Source: Luteimonas sp. JM171
GTDB taxonomy: Bacteria > Pseudomonadota > Gammaproteobacteria > Xanthomonadales > Xanthomonadaceae
Reading direction: 5' to 3'
Assembly: GCF_001717465.1 (NCBI RefSeq)
Contig: NZ_CP017074.1
Location: 2,136,873 to 2,200,872 of the forward strand
DNA length: 64,000 bases
Shown here: piece after piece, positions 39,464-47,622 of the stretch
Numbering within the stretch: the first letter of the stretch is position 1
Layout of the letters: each line of letters begins with the position of its first letter
Program-made: the position numbers and the translations under genes
Notes under the pieces: model-generated
What the model was told of the DNA's origin: nothing
Databases searched by the model: none
Seen by the model: the letters and a program-made list of their open reading frames with translations, nothing else

Positions 39464-40449
39464 TGCGCAACCTCGATCCCTCCGTGCTGGACATGGACTA
39501 CGCCGCCGAAGCCGATCGCATTGCGACACGCCTGCGGCATATTGTTGCGCGCGACCTGCATCGGCGCGGGCTGGTGGTTGCAATTTCCGGCGGCATCGAC
39601 AGCACCACCTGCGCCGCGCTGGCCGTGCGCGCGCTGGGGCCCGAACGGGTGTTCTGCCTGATCCTGCCCGAGCGCGATTCAAGCGACGACAGCGCGGTGC
39701 GCGCCGGGCTGCTGGCCAGGCACCTGGGCGTGCGCGTGCATACCCAGGACATCGCACCGGCGCTGGCAGCCATCGGGTGCTACCAGGCCCGGGACGAGGC
39801 CGTGCGCCAGGTGTTGCCCGGCTATGGCGAAGGCTGGAAGTTCAAGATCGCCATCGCGGGAGGGGCCGAGGGGCTGATCAACCGGTTCCGCATCGTCGCC
39901 GAGGATCCCTCGGGAGGGCGCCATGAGGCGGAATTGCCGCTGGATGCCTACCTCACCATCGTTGCGGCCACCAATTTCAAGCAGCGCATCCGCAAGACGC
40001 TTGAGTATTTCCACGCCGACCGGCTGAACTACGCCGTGGTGGGCACGCCCAACCGGCTCGAGTTCGACCAGGGCTTCTTCGTCAAGAACGGCGACGGCGC
40101 GGCCGACGTCAAGCCGATCGCGCACCTGTACAAGAGCCAGGTCTATGCGATGGCACGCCACCTGGGCCTGCCCGGGCGCCTGACCTCGGCCACGCCCACC
40201 ACCGACACCTATTCGCTGGCGCAGGGACAGGACGAGTTCTACTTCGCGCTGCCCTATGCGCAGATGGATCTTGCACTGTGGGCCTTCAACCAGGACCGGC
40301 CAGCCGAGGAACTCGCGGCCGCGCTGGGAGTCGACCCGGGGCGGGCACAGGCGGTCTACGACGACATCCGCGCAAAGCGGCGCACCACGGCCTACCTGCA
40401 CCGGCCGCCGGTCCTGGTCGAACCGGTCCTGGAGCTGCAGGAGGCCTGA
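39463..40449 (+). CDS. NadE-like PP-loop amide ligase
   Basis: A 328-residue ammonia-dependent NAD-synthetase-like protein with no glutaminase domain. It keeps the PP-loop SGGIDSTT (42-49), NFKQRIRKTLEYF, VVGTPNRLEFDQGFFVKNGDGAADV and LYKSQVYAMA, so adenylation chemistry is plausible. It differs from housekeeping NadE in a roughly 60-residue insertion (about 108-165, GCYQARDEAV to PLDAYLTIV) and in the RxRK segment, where NadE has ARLRM. Placed between an ACP ligase and a GNAT gene, it more likely forms an amide on a polysaccharide precursor than NAD; a true NadE remains possible. Confidence 0.72.
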   Translation: MRNLDPSVLDMDYAAEADRIATRLRHIVARDLHRRGLVVAISGGIDSTTCAALAVRALGPERVFCLILPERDSSDDSAVRAGLLARHLGVRVHTQDIAPALAAIGCYQARDEAVRQVLPGYGEGWKFKIAIAGGAEGLINRFRIVAEDPSGGRHEAELPLDAYLTIVAATNFKQRIRKTLEYFHADRLNYAVVGTPNRLEFDQGFFVKNGDGAADVKPIAHLYKSQVYAMARHLGLPGRLTSATPTTDTYSLAQGQDEFYFALPYAQMDLALWAFNQDRPAEELAAALGVDPGRAQAVYDDIRAKRRTTAYLHRPPVLVEPVLELQEA

Positions 40450-40453
40450 GACA

Positions 40454-41473
40454 GTGACCCAGGCACCGGCCTATACCGTGCACGAAGCCGACCCCGCGCG
40501 CGACCGCGAGCTGATCCTCGGGCTGTGGCGGGGCAACCTCGGCCAGGAGGCGCGGATGCGCGCCAAGTTCGACTGGTTCTACCTGCAGTGCCCGGACGGG
40601 GCGCCGCTGACCCTGCTGCTGCGCCACGAGGAGAGCGGTGCGTGGGTTGGAGTGGCCAGCGCGGGGCCTCGCAGGATGCTCCGGGAAGGCAGGCCGGTGC
40701 TGGCGGGCGTACTCGCGGACCTGGCCGTCCTGCCCGCGCACCGGTCGCTGTGGCCCGCGCTCTCGCTCCAGATGGCGCTGATGGAAGCGGGCGCCAAGCG
40801 CTTCGAACTCATGTACGGCTTTCCCAACCCGAAGGCTGCCGCCGTGTTCCGCAGGGTGGGGTACGTGCCCCTGTGCCGGATGGTCCGCCATGCACGCGTG
40901 TTGCGCCATGGCGAGTACGTACGGCGCCGGCTGCCCGCGTTCCTCGCCCTGCCGGCTGGAGGGCTGCTGGATATCGTGGACCGGCTTCGGCCGCGTGCGT
41001 GGCGGGGCGGCCTGCGCGCGCGCTGGCAGGACGTCGCCGACGAGCGCCTGGGCGAGGTGTGGTCGCCGGCGTCCGCCGGCGGCGGACCCACCGCGATCCG
41101 CGACCTCGGCTTTTTGCAGTGGCGTTTCGACGCATCGCCGCTGATCGACGTGCGCTACCTGGTGGTTGAAGATGCCGGTGGCAGGCCGCAGGCCTGGTTC
41201 GCGTGCGAATCACGCGGAAAGGTGCTCTATATCCATGACCTGTGGTCGCGGCGCGGTGTTGCCGGGCCATCGCGCGAACAGCTTGCAACGCTGTTGCACG
41301 CCGCGAGGAAAGCGGGCCATCGGGCGGTATCGATCGAGTTCGGTTCCACCTCGGTGGACGGCATCTGGCTTGAGGCCGGATTCGCTCCGCGGGAGTCCCG
41401 CCCGGTGTTCTGGCACCCGTCGTCGGTCGAGACCGCGCCGCGCTGGCTGACCGCGGGTGATGAAGATGAGTAG
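40454..41473 (+). CDS. GNAT-fold acyl/aminoacyltransferase
   Basis: A 339-residue protein with a GNAT-like N-terminal half: RMRAKFDWFYLQ, VGVASAGPRRM, the strand LAGVLADLAVLPAHRS and the long helix and YGFPNPKAAAVFRRVGYVPL, with a second, less clear GNAT-like half (DLGFLQWRFDAS, ARKAGHRAVSIEFGS). It recalls the FemAB/GNAT proteins of exosortase EPS loci. It starts at GTG 40454, 4 bp after the NadE-like gene, and overlaps the next gene by 14 bp. The likely role is transfer of an ACP-bound group to an aminosugar. Confidence 0.75.
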   Translation: MTQAPAYTVHEADPARDRELILGLWRGNLGQEARMRAKFDWFYLQCPDGAPLTLLLRHEESGAWVGVASAGPRRMLREGRPVLAGVLADLAVLPAHRSLWPALSLQMALMEAGAKRFELMYGFPNPKAAAVFRRVGYVPLCRMVRHARVLRHGEYVRRRLPAFLALPAGGLLDIVDRLRPRAWRGGLRARWQDVADERLGEVWSPASAGGGPTAIRDLGFLQWRFDASPLIDVRYLVVEDAGGRPQAWFACESRGKVLYIHDLWSRRGVAGPSREQLATLLHAARKAGHRAVSIEFGSTSVDGIWLEAGFAPRESRPVFWHPSSVETAPRWLTAGDEDE

Positions 41474-42713
41474 CCCGATGGTCGTCCATGCAATGCGGCC
41501 GAAGCTCGGGGCCGTGCTCCTGCTGGCGGCACTGGCGCCAGCCTGCGCCCAGTCGTCGGGGCAGGCGTCCGCCCAGGGCCAGGGCGTCCGGGCGGTCCAG
41601 GTGCTGGCAGAAGGCCTGCAGTTCCCGACCGCCGTGGCCAGTCCGGGCGATGGCAGTGGCCGCATGTTCGTGCTCGAGCGCGAGGGGCGCATCCGGGTGG
41701 TCGACCGCGAAGGCAGGTTGCTCACGGAGCCTTATTACGCCCGTGATGTGATGACCATGGACATCGAGCAGGGATTGCTGGGCCTCGCCTTCGACCCCGG
41801 TTTCGCGCAGAACGGGCGCATCTACATCGCCTACAGCGGCGCGGCGGAGGGTGAGCGCCACGGCCTCGTGCTGCGTCGCCTGCAGGCCGCGGATCCAGCG
41901 GCTGATGTGTTTGACGGCAGGGAAGAGGTCGTGATGCGGGTGGCCGGCCTGGTCGCCAATCACAATGGCGGTGACATCCATTTCGGCCCCGACGGGCTGT
42001 TGTACTGGGCGATCGGCGCTGGCACCGGTGAGCCGGCCGACCATGCCCACGCGCGACAGGCCGACAACCTGCTGGGCAAGATCCTGCGGATCGATGTGCG
42101 CGATGGCGCAGCAGGTGCGGACAACGGATGCGGGGCGCGGGGGCGGGCGGCGTATGCGATCCCGGCCGGCAATCCGTTCGCGGGCAAACCCGGCGAATGC
42201 GGGGAAATCTACGTCCTCGGGCTGCGCAACCCCTGGCGCTTCGACGTCGACGCCGCGATTGGCGACCTCTGGATTGGTGACGTGGGCAAGGACCGCGAAG
42301 AGGTCAGCCGGTTCCGCGCCGGCGACAACCCGGACCTCGGCTATCCCGCCTGCCAGGGCAGCCACGACTATCCCTCCACCGGGGCCACCGGTTGTCCCCG
42401 GCGCACGGGCACCCATCCGCCGGCGTTCGACTACGATCGCGGCGTCAGCGGGCGCTGCGCCGTGACCGGCGGACGCATGTACCGCGGCTCACTTGCCGCG
42501 CTGCAGGGCGCGTATGTGTTTTCCGATTCGTGTTCGAGCGAACTGCTGGTCGGCAGGCCCACTACGGCGGGCGGGCTGGAGGTGGAGTCAATCGACCTGG
42601 GTATCCCGCCCGGCTATGGGACGGTGGCGTCGTTCGGCGAAGGCGAGGACGGCGAGCTGTGGTTCATCAATCACCAGAGCGGCGGCCTGTATCGCATCAG
42701 CGGCGGGGAATGA
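41460..42713 (+). CDS. PQQ-dependent sugar dehydrogenase-like secreted protein or lipoprotein
   Basis: A 417-residue beta-propeller of the soluble aldose dehydrogenase family: LQFPTAVASPGDGSGRMFVLEREGRI, GLLGLAFDPGFAQNGRIYI, NHNGGDIHFGPDGLLYWAIG and YVLGLRNPWRFDVD. The N-terminus has a signal with a lipobox-like APAC at Cys29, although the Pro at -2 makes processing uncertain. Cysteines in the second half (CGARG, CQGSH, CPRR, CAVTG, CSSE) suggest disulfides. Several in-frame starts (41460, 41466, 41478, 41493) are possible; 41460 overlaps the GNAT gene by 14 bp. It likely oxidises a sugar or binds glycan outside the cytoplasm. Confidence 0.8.
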   Translation: MKMSSPMVVHAMRPKLGAVLLLAALAPACAQSSGQASAQGQGVRAVQVLAEGLQFPTAVASPGDGSGRMFVLEREGRIRVVDREGRLLTEPYYARDVMTMDIEQGLLGLAFDPGFAQNGRIYIAYSGAAEGERHGLVLRRLQAADPAADVFDGREEVVMRVAGLVANHNGGDIHFGPDGLLYWAIGAGTGEPADHAHARQADNLLGKILRIDVRDGAAGADNGCGARGRAAYAIPAGNPFAGKPGECGEIYVLGLRNPWRFDVDAAIGDLWIGDVGKDREEVSRFRAGDNPDLGYPACQGSHDYPSTGATGCPRRTGTHPPAFDYDRGVSGRCAVTGGRMYRGSLAALQGAYVFSDSCSSELLVGRPTTAGGLEVESIDLGIPPGYGTVASFGEGEDGELWFINHQSGGLYRISGGE

Positions 42714-42731
42714 CTGGGTCCGCGTGCAAGC

Positions 42732-43760
42732 TCACGCGGCCAGGCGCTCCCGCGGTGCCCGGAACAGGTACAGGGCGAGGAAGTCCGGCCGGAACCGGCC
42801 CGCGCCGTCGACAATGCCGGCCTGCTCGAAACCCAGGCGTCCCAGCAGCCAGGAAGGCCTGCCCTCCACGCTGTTCATCACCGGGTCGCTGGTGAAGGCA
42901 AGTTCGTATCCGGCATCACGGGTTCGTGCCAGTACGGTGTCGTCGTAGCGCCCGTGCGGATACGACAGGGTTGGCGGCGCGACGCTGCCCAGATGGCGGG
43001 CGACGATTGCACGGGCGGTGGCGAGCTCGGCCTGGAGGTCGCCCGCGCGTGTCATGGGCACATGGGTCTTGCCATGCACGCCGATCGCAACGCCGCTTCC
43101 CGCCAGCTCCAGCAGCTCGTCACGGGTCAGCATCTGCCGCACGCCATCGCCCATGGCGTCGTCGAACGGGGCCAGGACCTGCCTGCGTTCCGCCGGTCGC
43201 AGGGTTTCCAGCCTGGCGATGGCCATGCGCAGGCCTTCCAGCGAATCGGCCGGTGCCACCGGCAGCGCGTGCCCCGCGTCGGCCAGTGCCGCTGCCAGTG
43301 CCGGCACCTGGATCCGCCCGAGGCGGAAGCCCGCCACCAGTTGCTCCTGGAAGAACGCCTCCTCGCGGTCCACCACGTCGGCGACGGTGAACAGCAGCGC
43401 GGGGATTCCTGCAGCGCGCAGCAGGGGCAGCGCATGGGCGTGGTTGTCGGCCCAGCCGTCGTCGAAGGTGATCAGCAGGGCGCGATCGGGCAGGGGGATG
43501 CCATGGCGCCGCGCCGCCAGCACCTGGTCGCTTGAAACGATGGTGTAGTGGCGGCGGAAGAACTGCAGGCAGCGCTCGAACAATCCGGCTTCCAGCGTGT
43601 AGTCGGGGTCGCAGGATGCCCATCGCGGGTCGGCGCTGGCCAGCACGCGGTGGAACATGATGACCGTCAGCGCCCGGCGATTGCGTATCCGGTGGTACAA
43701 CCCGAGCAGGCCGCTGCGATAGAGCGCGCGCTTGACCAGATCAGCGACCATGACCGCCAT
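42732..43760 (-). CDS. polysaccharide deacetylase family protein
   Basis: A 342-residue CE4-type protein: ALTVIMFHRVL, LLITFDDGWADNHAHA with the Asp pair, IGVHGKTHVPM with the metal His residues, and LSYPHGRYDD. The start at 43760 has GGAGG eight bases upstream, better than the ATG at 43751. This places its first codons over the start of the divergent GT2 gene (ATG 43750), an 11-bp head-to-head overlap. It is the third CE4-like gene of the locus. Confidence 0.84.
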   Translation of the reverse strand: MAVMVADLVKRALYRSGLLGLYHRIRNRRALTVIMFHRVLASADPRWASCDPDYTLEAGLFERCLQFFRRHYTIVSSDQVLAARRHGIPLPDRALLITFDDGWADNHAHALPLLRAAGIPALLFTVADVVDREEAFFQEQLVAGFRLGRIQVPALAAALADAGHALPVAPADSLEGLRMAIARLETLRPAERRQVLAPFDDAMGDGVRQMLTRDELLELAGSGVAIGVHGKTHVPMTRAGDLQAELATARAIVARHLGSVAPPTLSYPHGRYDDTVLARTRDAGYELAFTSDPVMNSVEGRPSWLLGRLGFEQAGIVDGAGRFRPDFLALYLFRAPRERLAA

Positions 43761-44664
43761 CCCCGAAACCTCCGTCATCATCCCCACCTGGAACCGCCGC
43801 GACATGGTCGCGCGGGCGATCGACTCGGTGCTGGCGCAGACCCGGCCCGTGGAGGAAATCATCGTGGTCGATGACGGTTCCTGCGACGGGACCGGTGAAT
43901 ATCTGGCCCACCGATATGGGGAACGGATCACCTGTGTCCGGCAGGACAACGCCGGGGTATCGGCCGCGCGCAACCGCGGCCTGGCGATGGCCCGTGGACG
44001 CTACCTCGCCCTGCTCGACAGCGACGATGAGTGGCTGCCTGAAAAGAACGCGCGCCAGGTCAGGTACCTGGAGGACAACCCGGCGATCGGCATGGTCCTG
44101 TGCAATGTCCTTCGCGTGAAGCCCGACGGGTCGCTGATCGATGTCTTTGACCGCAGGGAGCAGATCCCCGTCGATGGACCGGCGCTGGGCCCGGTACTTT
44201 GCGATCCGGCGCTGGCGCCGCTGTCGATCCTGATGCGGCGCGAGGTGTACGCGGACGTCGGGGGCTTCGATGAGACCCTGCGCACGGCCGAGGACCTTGA
44301 CTTCCACCTGCGAGTGGCCGCGCACTGGCCGATTGGTGTGGTTGCCGAACCCCTGGCGCGGGCATTGCGTGGCCACGATGGGCTCTCCTCGCTGGACTCG
44401 ACGGAAGACGATTACATCCGCGTGATGGAGCGGGCGGCCGAGGCGGCCATTGGCCGGGTGCCGGAGGCACTGCGCAAGCGCGCACTCGCGACGGCGTACG
44501 TGAAGAATGCGGAAGGCTGCATCTGGCGCAGGCGCTATCGCGACGGGTGGCGGCTGGCGCGCAAGGCGTGGGCGTTGGGGCCCCCGGCGCCCCTGCGGCG
44601 GCGGTTGCTCGGGCTGGTGCCCGGCGCGGGCAAACGCATGGTGCGCTCGCTCGTATCGGCCTGA
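43750..44664 (+). CDS. GT2-family glycosyltransferase
   Basis: A 304-residue family 2 transferase: TSVIIPTWNRRDMVARAIDS, IIVVDDGSCDGT, VSAARNRGLAMARG, the DxD-type LLDSDDEW and the acidic TAEDLDFHLRVA. It adds a sugar to the lipid-linked repeat unit. The start must be at or before 43750 because the first beta-strand begins at residue 8; an in-frame TTG at 43732 is the only alternative. No strong Shine-Dalgarno is seen. It converges with the initiating transferase gene, 8 bp away. Confidence 0.87.
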   Translation: MTAIPETSVIIPTWNRRDMVARAIDSVLAQTRPVEEIIVVDDGSCDGTGEYLAHRYGERITCVRQDNAGVSAARNRGLAMARGRYLALLDSDDEWLPEKNARQVRYLEDNPAIGMVLCNVLRVKPDGSLIDVFDRREQIPVDGPALGPVLCDPALAPLSILMRREVYADVGGFDETLRTAEDLDFHLRVAAHWPIGVVAEPLARALRGHDGLSSLDSTEDDYIRVMERAAEAAIGRVPEALRKRALATAYVKNAEGCIWRRRYRDGWRLARKAWALGPPAPLRRRLLGLVPGAGKRMVRSLVSA

Positions 44665-44672
44665 GGAACCTC

Positions 44673-46157
44673 TCACCGCCGCTCGGAGGATGTCCGGCCG
44701 AAGATCACCACCTCGAGTGTTTGGACGAGGATCAGCAGGTCGAACAGCAGGTTGTGGTTCTTGACGTAGAACAGGTCGTACTTGAGCTTTTCCTCGGCGT
44801 CCTGCTTCGACGCCCCGTAGGCATAGCAGAGCTGGGCCCAGCCCGCGAGGCCCGGGCGCACGCAGTGGCGAAGCCTGTAGTAGCGCAGGCTGTCGTCGAA
44901 CTCCCGCACGAACTCCGGGCGCTCCGGGCGCGGGCCGACGATGCTCATGTTCCCGCACAGGATGTTCCACAGCTGGGGGAGCTCATCCAGGCGGGTGCGC
45001 CGGATGAACCGACCGACCCGGGTCACGCGGCTGTCGTTGGTGCTTGACCAGCGGGCCACGCCGTCCTTCTCGGCGTCGGTGCGCATGCTCCGGAACTTGA
45101 CCAGATAAAAGGTCTTGCCCAGCAGCCCGACGCGCTCCTGCCGGTAGAGGATGGGGTTGCCCGGCCCGGACTCGACCCGGATCGCCGCCGCCACCAGGAC
45201 CAGCAGCGGCCACGTCAGGGCAAGCATCACCACGGACACTAAGACGTCGAAGGCGCGCTTGCCCAGGATCCTCAGTGGCGAATTGTTGAAGCCGCCGGAA
45301 AACACCAGCCAGGACGGGTCCACGAGGGCGAGCTTGATCTTCCCCGCCTCACGCTCGAAGAAGGTCACGATGTCGACGATCCGGATGCCCAACTGCTGGC
45401 ACTGCAGCAGGTCTTCCATCGGCAGCGCATCGCGGCGGTCATCCGGGCCGAAAACGATTTCATCGATCCGGTGGGACACGGCCCACTGGGCAAGCGGCAT
45501 GCCGATGGAGACAAGCTTGTCGGAATCCACCGCCGCGGCGCTGTTGCCGTAGTGGACGTAGCCCACCAGCTTGAAGGCGCGCCGGTCGGCGCGTCGGCGC
45601 AGGCGATGCTCGATCATTGCGGCGCGTTCCCCGGCCCCGACCACCAGCACGCGCTGCTTGAGCGTTTCCACGTCCACCAGGTGCGCGAAGAGCAGCCGGA
45701 AGACCAGGACAACCAGGAAGCCGATCGCCAGTGCCAGGGCCAGGACGCCGCGGCCGATCTCGATCTTGGGGACAAGGTAGTACAGGACCAGCAGGCCCAG
45801 GGTGCCGAGGAGAAACGCGACTGCCTGGCGGGCGATCACGCCGAACCTCGTTGCGCGCACGTGGGTCTGGTACATGCCCATCGCGGTCATGCCCAGCATG
45901 ATCATGGCCGTGAACACAGACGCGCGCAGAAGCTGCGTGTCGAGCGCGGCATAGGTCTGCAGCGGGTCGGGGTAGGCGATGAAGCGCAGGTACACCGCCA
46001 GGAAGACGGTGCCGCCAAGCAGCAGCGCCTCGCCCAACAGGACCAGGCTTCGCCGCTGTGCGGCCATGCCGCGCAACAGGCGCGGCATCGGATCGCTGTA
46101 TGCGCCACCTGCCAGTGACAGGGCCTGTTCGCTGTTTCCCACTTCTCCCCTGGCCAT
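44673..46157 (-). CDS. initiating sugar-phosphate transferase (WcaJ/GumD-like)
   Basis: A 494-residue polyprenyl-phosphate hexose-1-phosphate transferase. About four to five N-terminal membrane helices are followed by a Rossmann-like domain (VLVVGAGERAAMIEHRLR), a further helix (about 300-325) and the C-terminal catalytic domain: ILYRQERVGLLGKTFYLVKFRSM, LDELPQLWNILCGNMSIVGPRPERPEF and HCVRPGLAGWAQL. It transfers a sugar phosphate to undecaprenyl phosphate, the first step of repeat-unit synthesis. By eye it resembles exosortase A-associated sugar transferases. AGGGGC lies just before the ATG. Confidence 0.92.
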   Translation of the reverse strand: MARGEVGNSEQALSLAGGAYSDPMPRLLRGMAAQRRSLVLLGEALLLGGTVFLAVYLRFIAYPDPLQTYAALDTQLLRASVFTAMIMLGMTAMGMYQTHVRATRFGVIARQAVAFLLGTLGLLVLYYLVPKIEIGRGVLALALAIGFLVVLVFRLLFAHLVDVETLKQRVLVVGAGERAAMIEHRLRRRADRRAFKLVGYVHYGNSAAAVDSDKLVSIGMPLAQWAVSHRIDEIVFGPDDRRDALPMEDLLQCQQLGIRIVDIVTFFEREAGKIKLALVDPSWLVFSGGFNNSPLRILGKRAFDVLVSVVMLALTWPLLVLVAAAIRVESGPGNPILYRQERVGLLGKTFYLVKFRSMRTDAEKDGVARWSSTNDSRVTRVGRFIRRTRLDELPQLWNILCGNMSIVGPRPERPEFVREFDDSLRYYRLRHCVRPGLAGWAQLCYAYGASKQDAEEKLKYDLFYVKNHNLLFDLLILVQTLEVVIFGRTSSERR

Positions 46158-46289
46158 GTGCCCCTGCCTGCTCCGGAAAAGGTTGGTGTCCCCGGCCAGC
46201 CTGTTCCCGGCCCTTGATGGGAACGAACGCGGTTTCCAGCGGAATCCGGACCACCACCCCGCGCGAGAGGGCGGCGGATCCGACCCCGG

Positions 46290-47591
46290 TCAATGGTTGC
46301 GGTAGGTCACCGACAGGTACCAGACGTTCTGGCGGGCATCACCGAAGAGGCCGTCCCCGCTGCGCCGGTAGTGCATGTAGTGCAGCGCACCGCTCCAGCG
46401 GCGCGACCATTGCCTGGCAAGGCCCAGGCCGTAGCGTTTGTCATCGGTGCGCAGGTCCAGGCCGGGGAATTCGGAGCGCGCGATGTCGGCGTAGGAGCGC
46501 AGGTCCAGGGTGGGAGTGAGGCGGTACGACACTTGCGCGAGCACGCCACGCCGGGTCTCGTCGAAGGCGGTGTCATCCAGGAAGTCGATGCGCTCGTAGT
46601 AGGACCCCAGGGTGAAGTCCAGGCGCTGCCGATGGTGGGTCCAGTGGAACTCGAGGCGGTCCTCTTCGTAGACCGAGGAATTGACCGTGATCGATGCCGT
46701 GGAGAGCCGGTCGGGCACGCTGGTGACGTCGCCGATGCCGGCAATGGCGGATTCCGATGCGTCGGTGAGCTGGTGCGCCGCCTCCACCGCCACCGTGTTG
46801 CGCGGGCCGGGTGCCCAGGTGAGCCGGCCGCGCAACAGGGGGTGGGACGCCGAGCTCCCGTCGGCGTAGTCGACCCACGAATAGCCGGCCGCCAGGCCCA
46901 CGCCGAGGTGGCGGAGCTCCTGGTCGTAGCGCGCGTAGGCGTCGTAGCGGCGATGGTCGCGGGCGATGATGTCGTGGCGGTAATCCACGTCCTGCCCGCG
47001 CACGCTGAAGGTCAGCACGCTCGTCGGGTTGAGCTCGCGGATGGCGTGTACGGTCGCCGCCATTCGCTGGGACTCGATGTCATCGGTTTCCGCGGCGCGG
47101 GTATCGATCCAGCGCAGCTCGGCGCGGCCGCGCAGCGCCCGGCTCCAGTTGAACTGGACGTTGGGCCCGAGCGAGAGGACGTTCACCCGCTGGCGGTTGT
47201 CCGAGGTATCCGGAACAAAGCGGTCGATCGGCCGCATCTCCAGGCTGTCCTCGACGGTGAAACTGAAGACCTGCGGCACGATGAACCAGTCCAGGCGGCC
47301 GGTCAGGCTGCCCTCCAGCGCGTTCGTCTGCGGGCCGTCCACATAGTTCCAGTACTCGACGCGACCGCCGACGTTCGCCTGCACGGTGGAGGTGGCTTCG
47401 GCCAGCACGAAGCCCACTCCGGCGCGCAGCGCGTTCGAATCCTGCGGATCCGTTGGCGACATGAGCACGTTGTCATCGCGCTCGAATCCGGCATCGATCG
47501 AGTAGTCGATGCGCACGGCCCCGGCATGGAAGGGAATCGTCGCCAGGATTGCCGTGGCCAGCACGGATAGCCTGGCCGTTCTGATTGCCAT
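46290..47591 (-). CDS. outer-membrane beta-barrel protein of the EPS export system
   Basis: A 433-residue exported protein. The signal peptide (1-25, ending FHAGA) is followed by alternating amphipathic strands rich in Tyr, Trp and Arg (VEYWNYVDG, LRWIDTRA, RYDAYARYDQ, RYGLGLARQWSRRW) with a final NVWYLSVTYRNH typical of a barrel terminus. It resembles the outer-membrane barrels of exosortase-type EPS loci. It likely aids passage or anchoring of polysaccharide at the outer membrane. The start at 47591 removes a non-coding extension and lies 31 bp after the CpsD-like gene. Confidence 0.78.
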   Translation of the reverse strand: MAIRTARLSVLATAILATIPFHAGAVRIDYSIDAGFERDDNVLMSPTDPQDSNALRAGVGFVLAEATSTVQANVGGRVEYWNYVDGPQTNALEGSLTGRLDWFIVPQVFSFTVEDSLEMRPIDRFVPDTSDNRQRVNVLSLGPNVQFNWSRALRGRAELRWIDTRAAETDDIESQRMAATVHAIRELNPTSVLTFSVRGQDVDYRHDIIARDHRRYDAYARYDQELRHLGVGLAAGYSWVDYADGSSASHPLLRGRLTWAPGPRNTVAVEAAHQLTDASESAIAGIGDVTSVPDRLSTASITVNSSVYEEDRLEFHWTHHRQRLDFTLGSYYERIDFLDDTAFDETRRGVLAQVSYRLTPTLDLRSYADIARSEFPGLDLRTDDKRYGLGLARQWSRRWSGALHYMHYRRSGDGLFGDARQNVWYLSVTYRNH

Positions 47592-47622
47592 GGGCCGTCT
47601 CCCCGTTCCCCGACCGGTCCGG

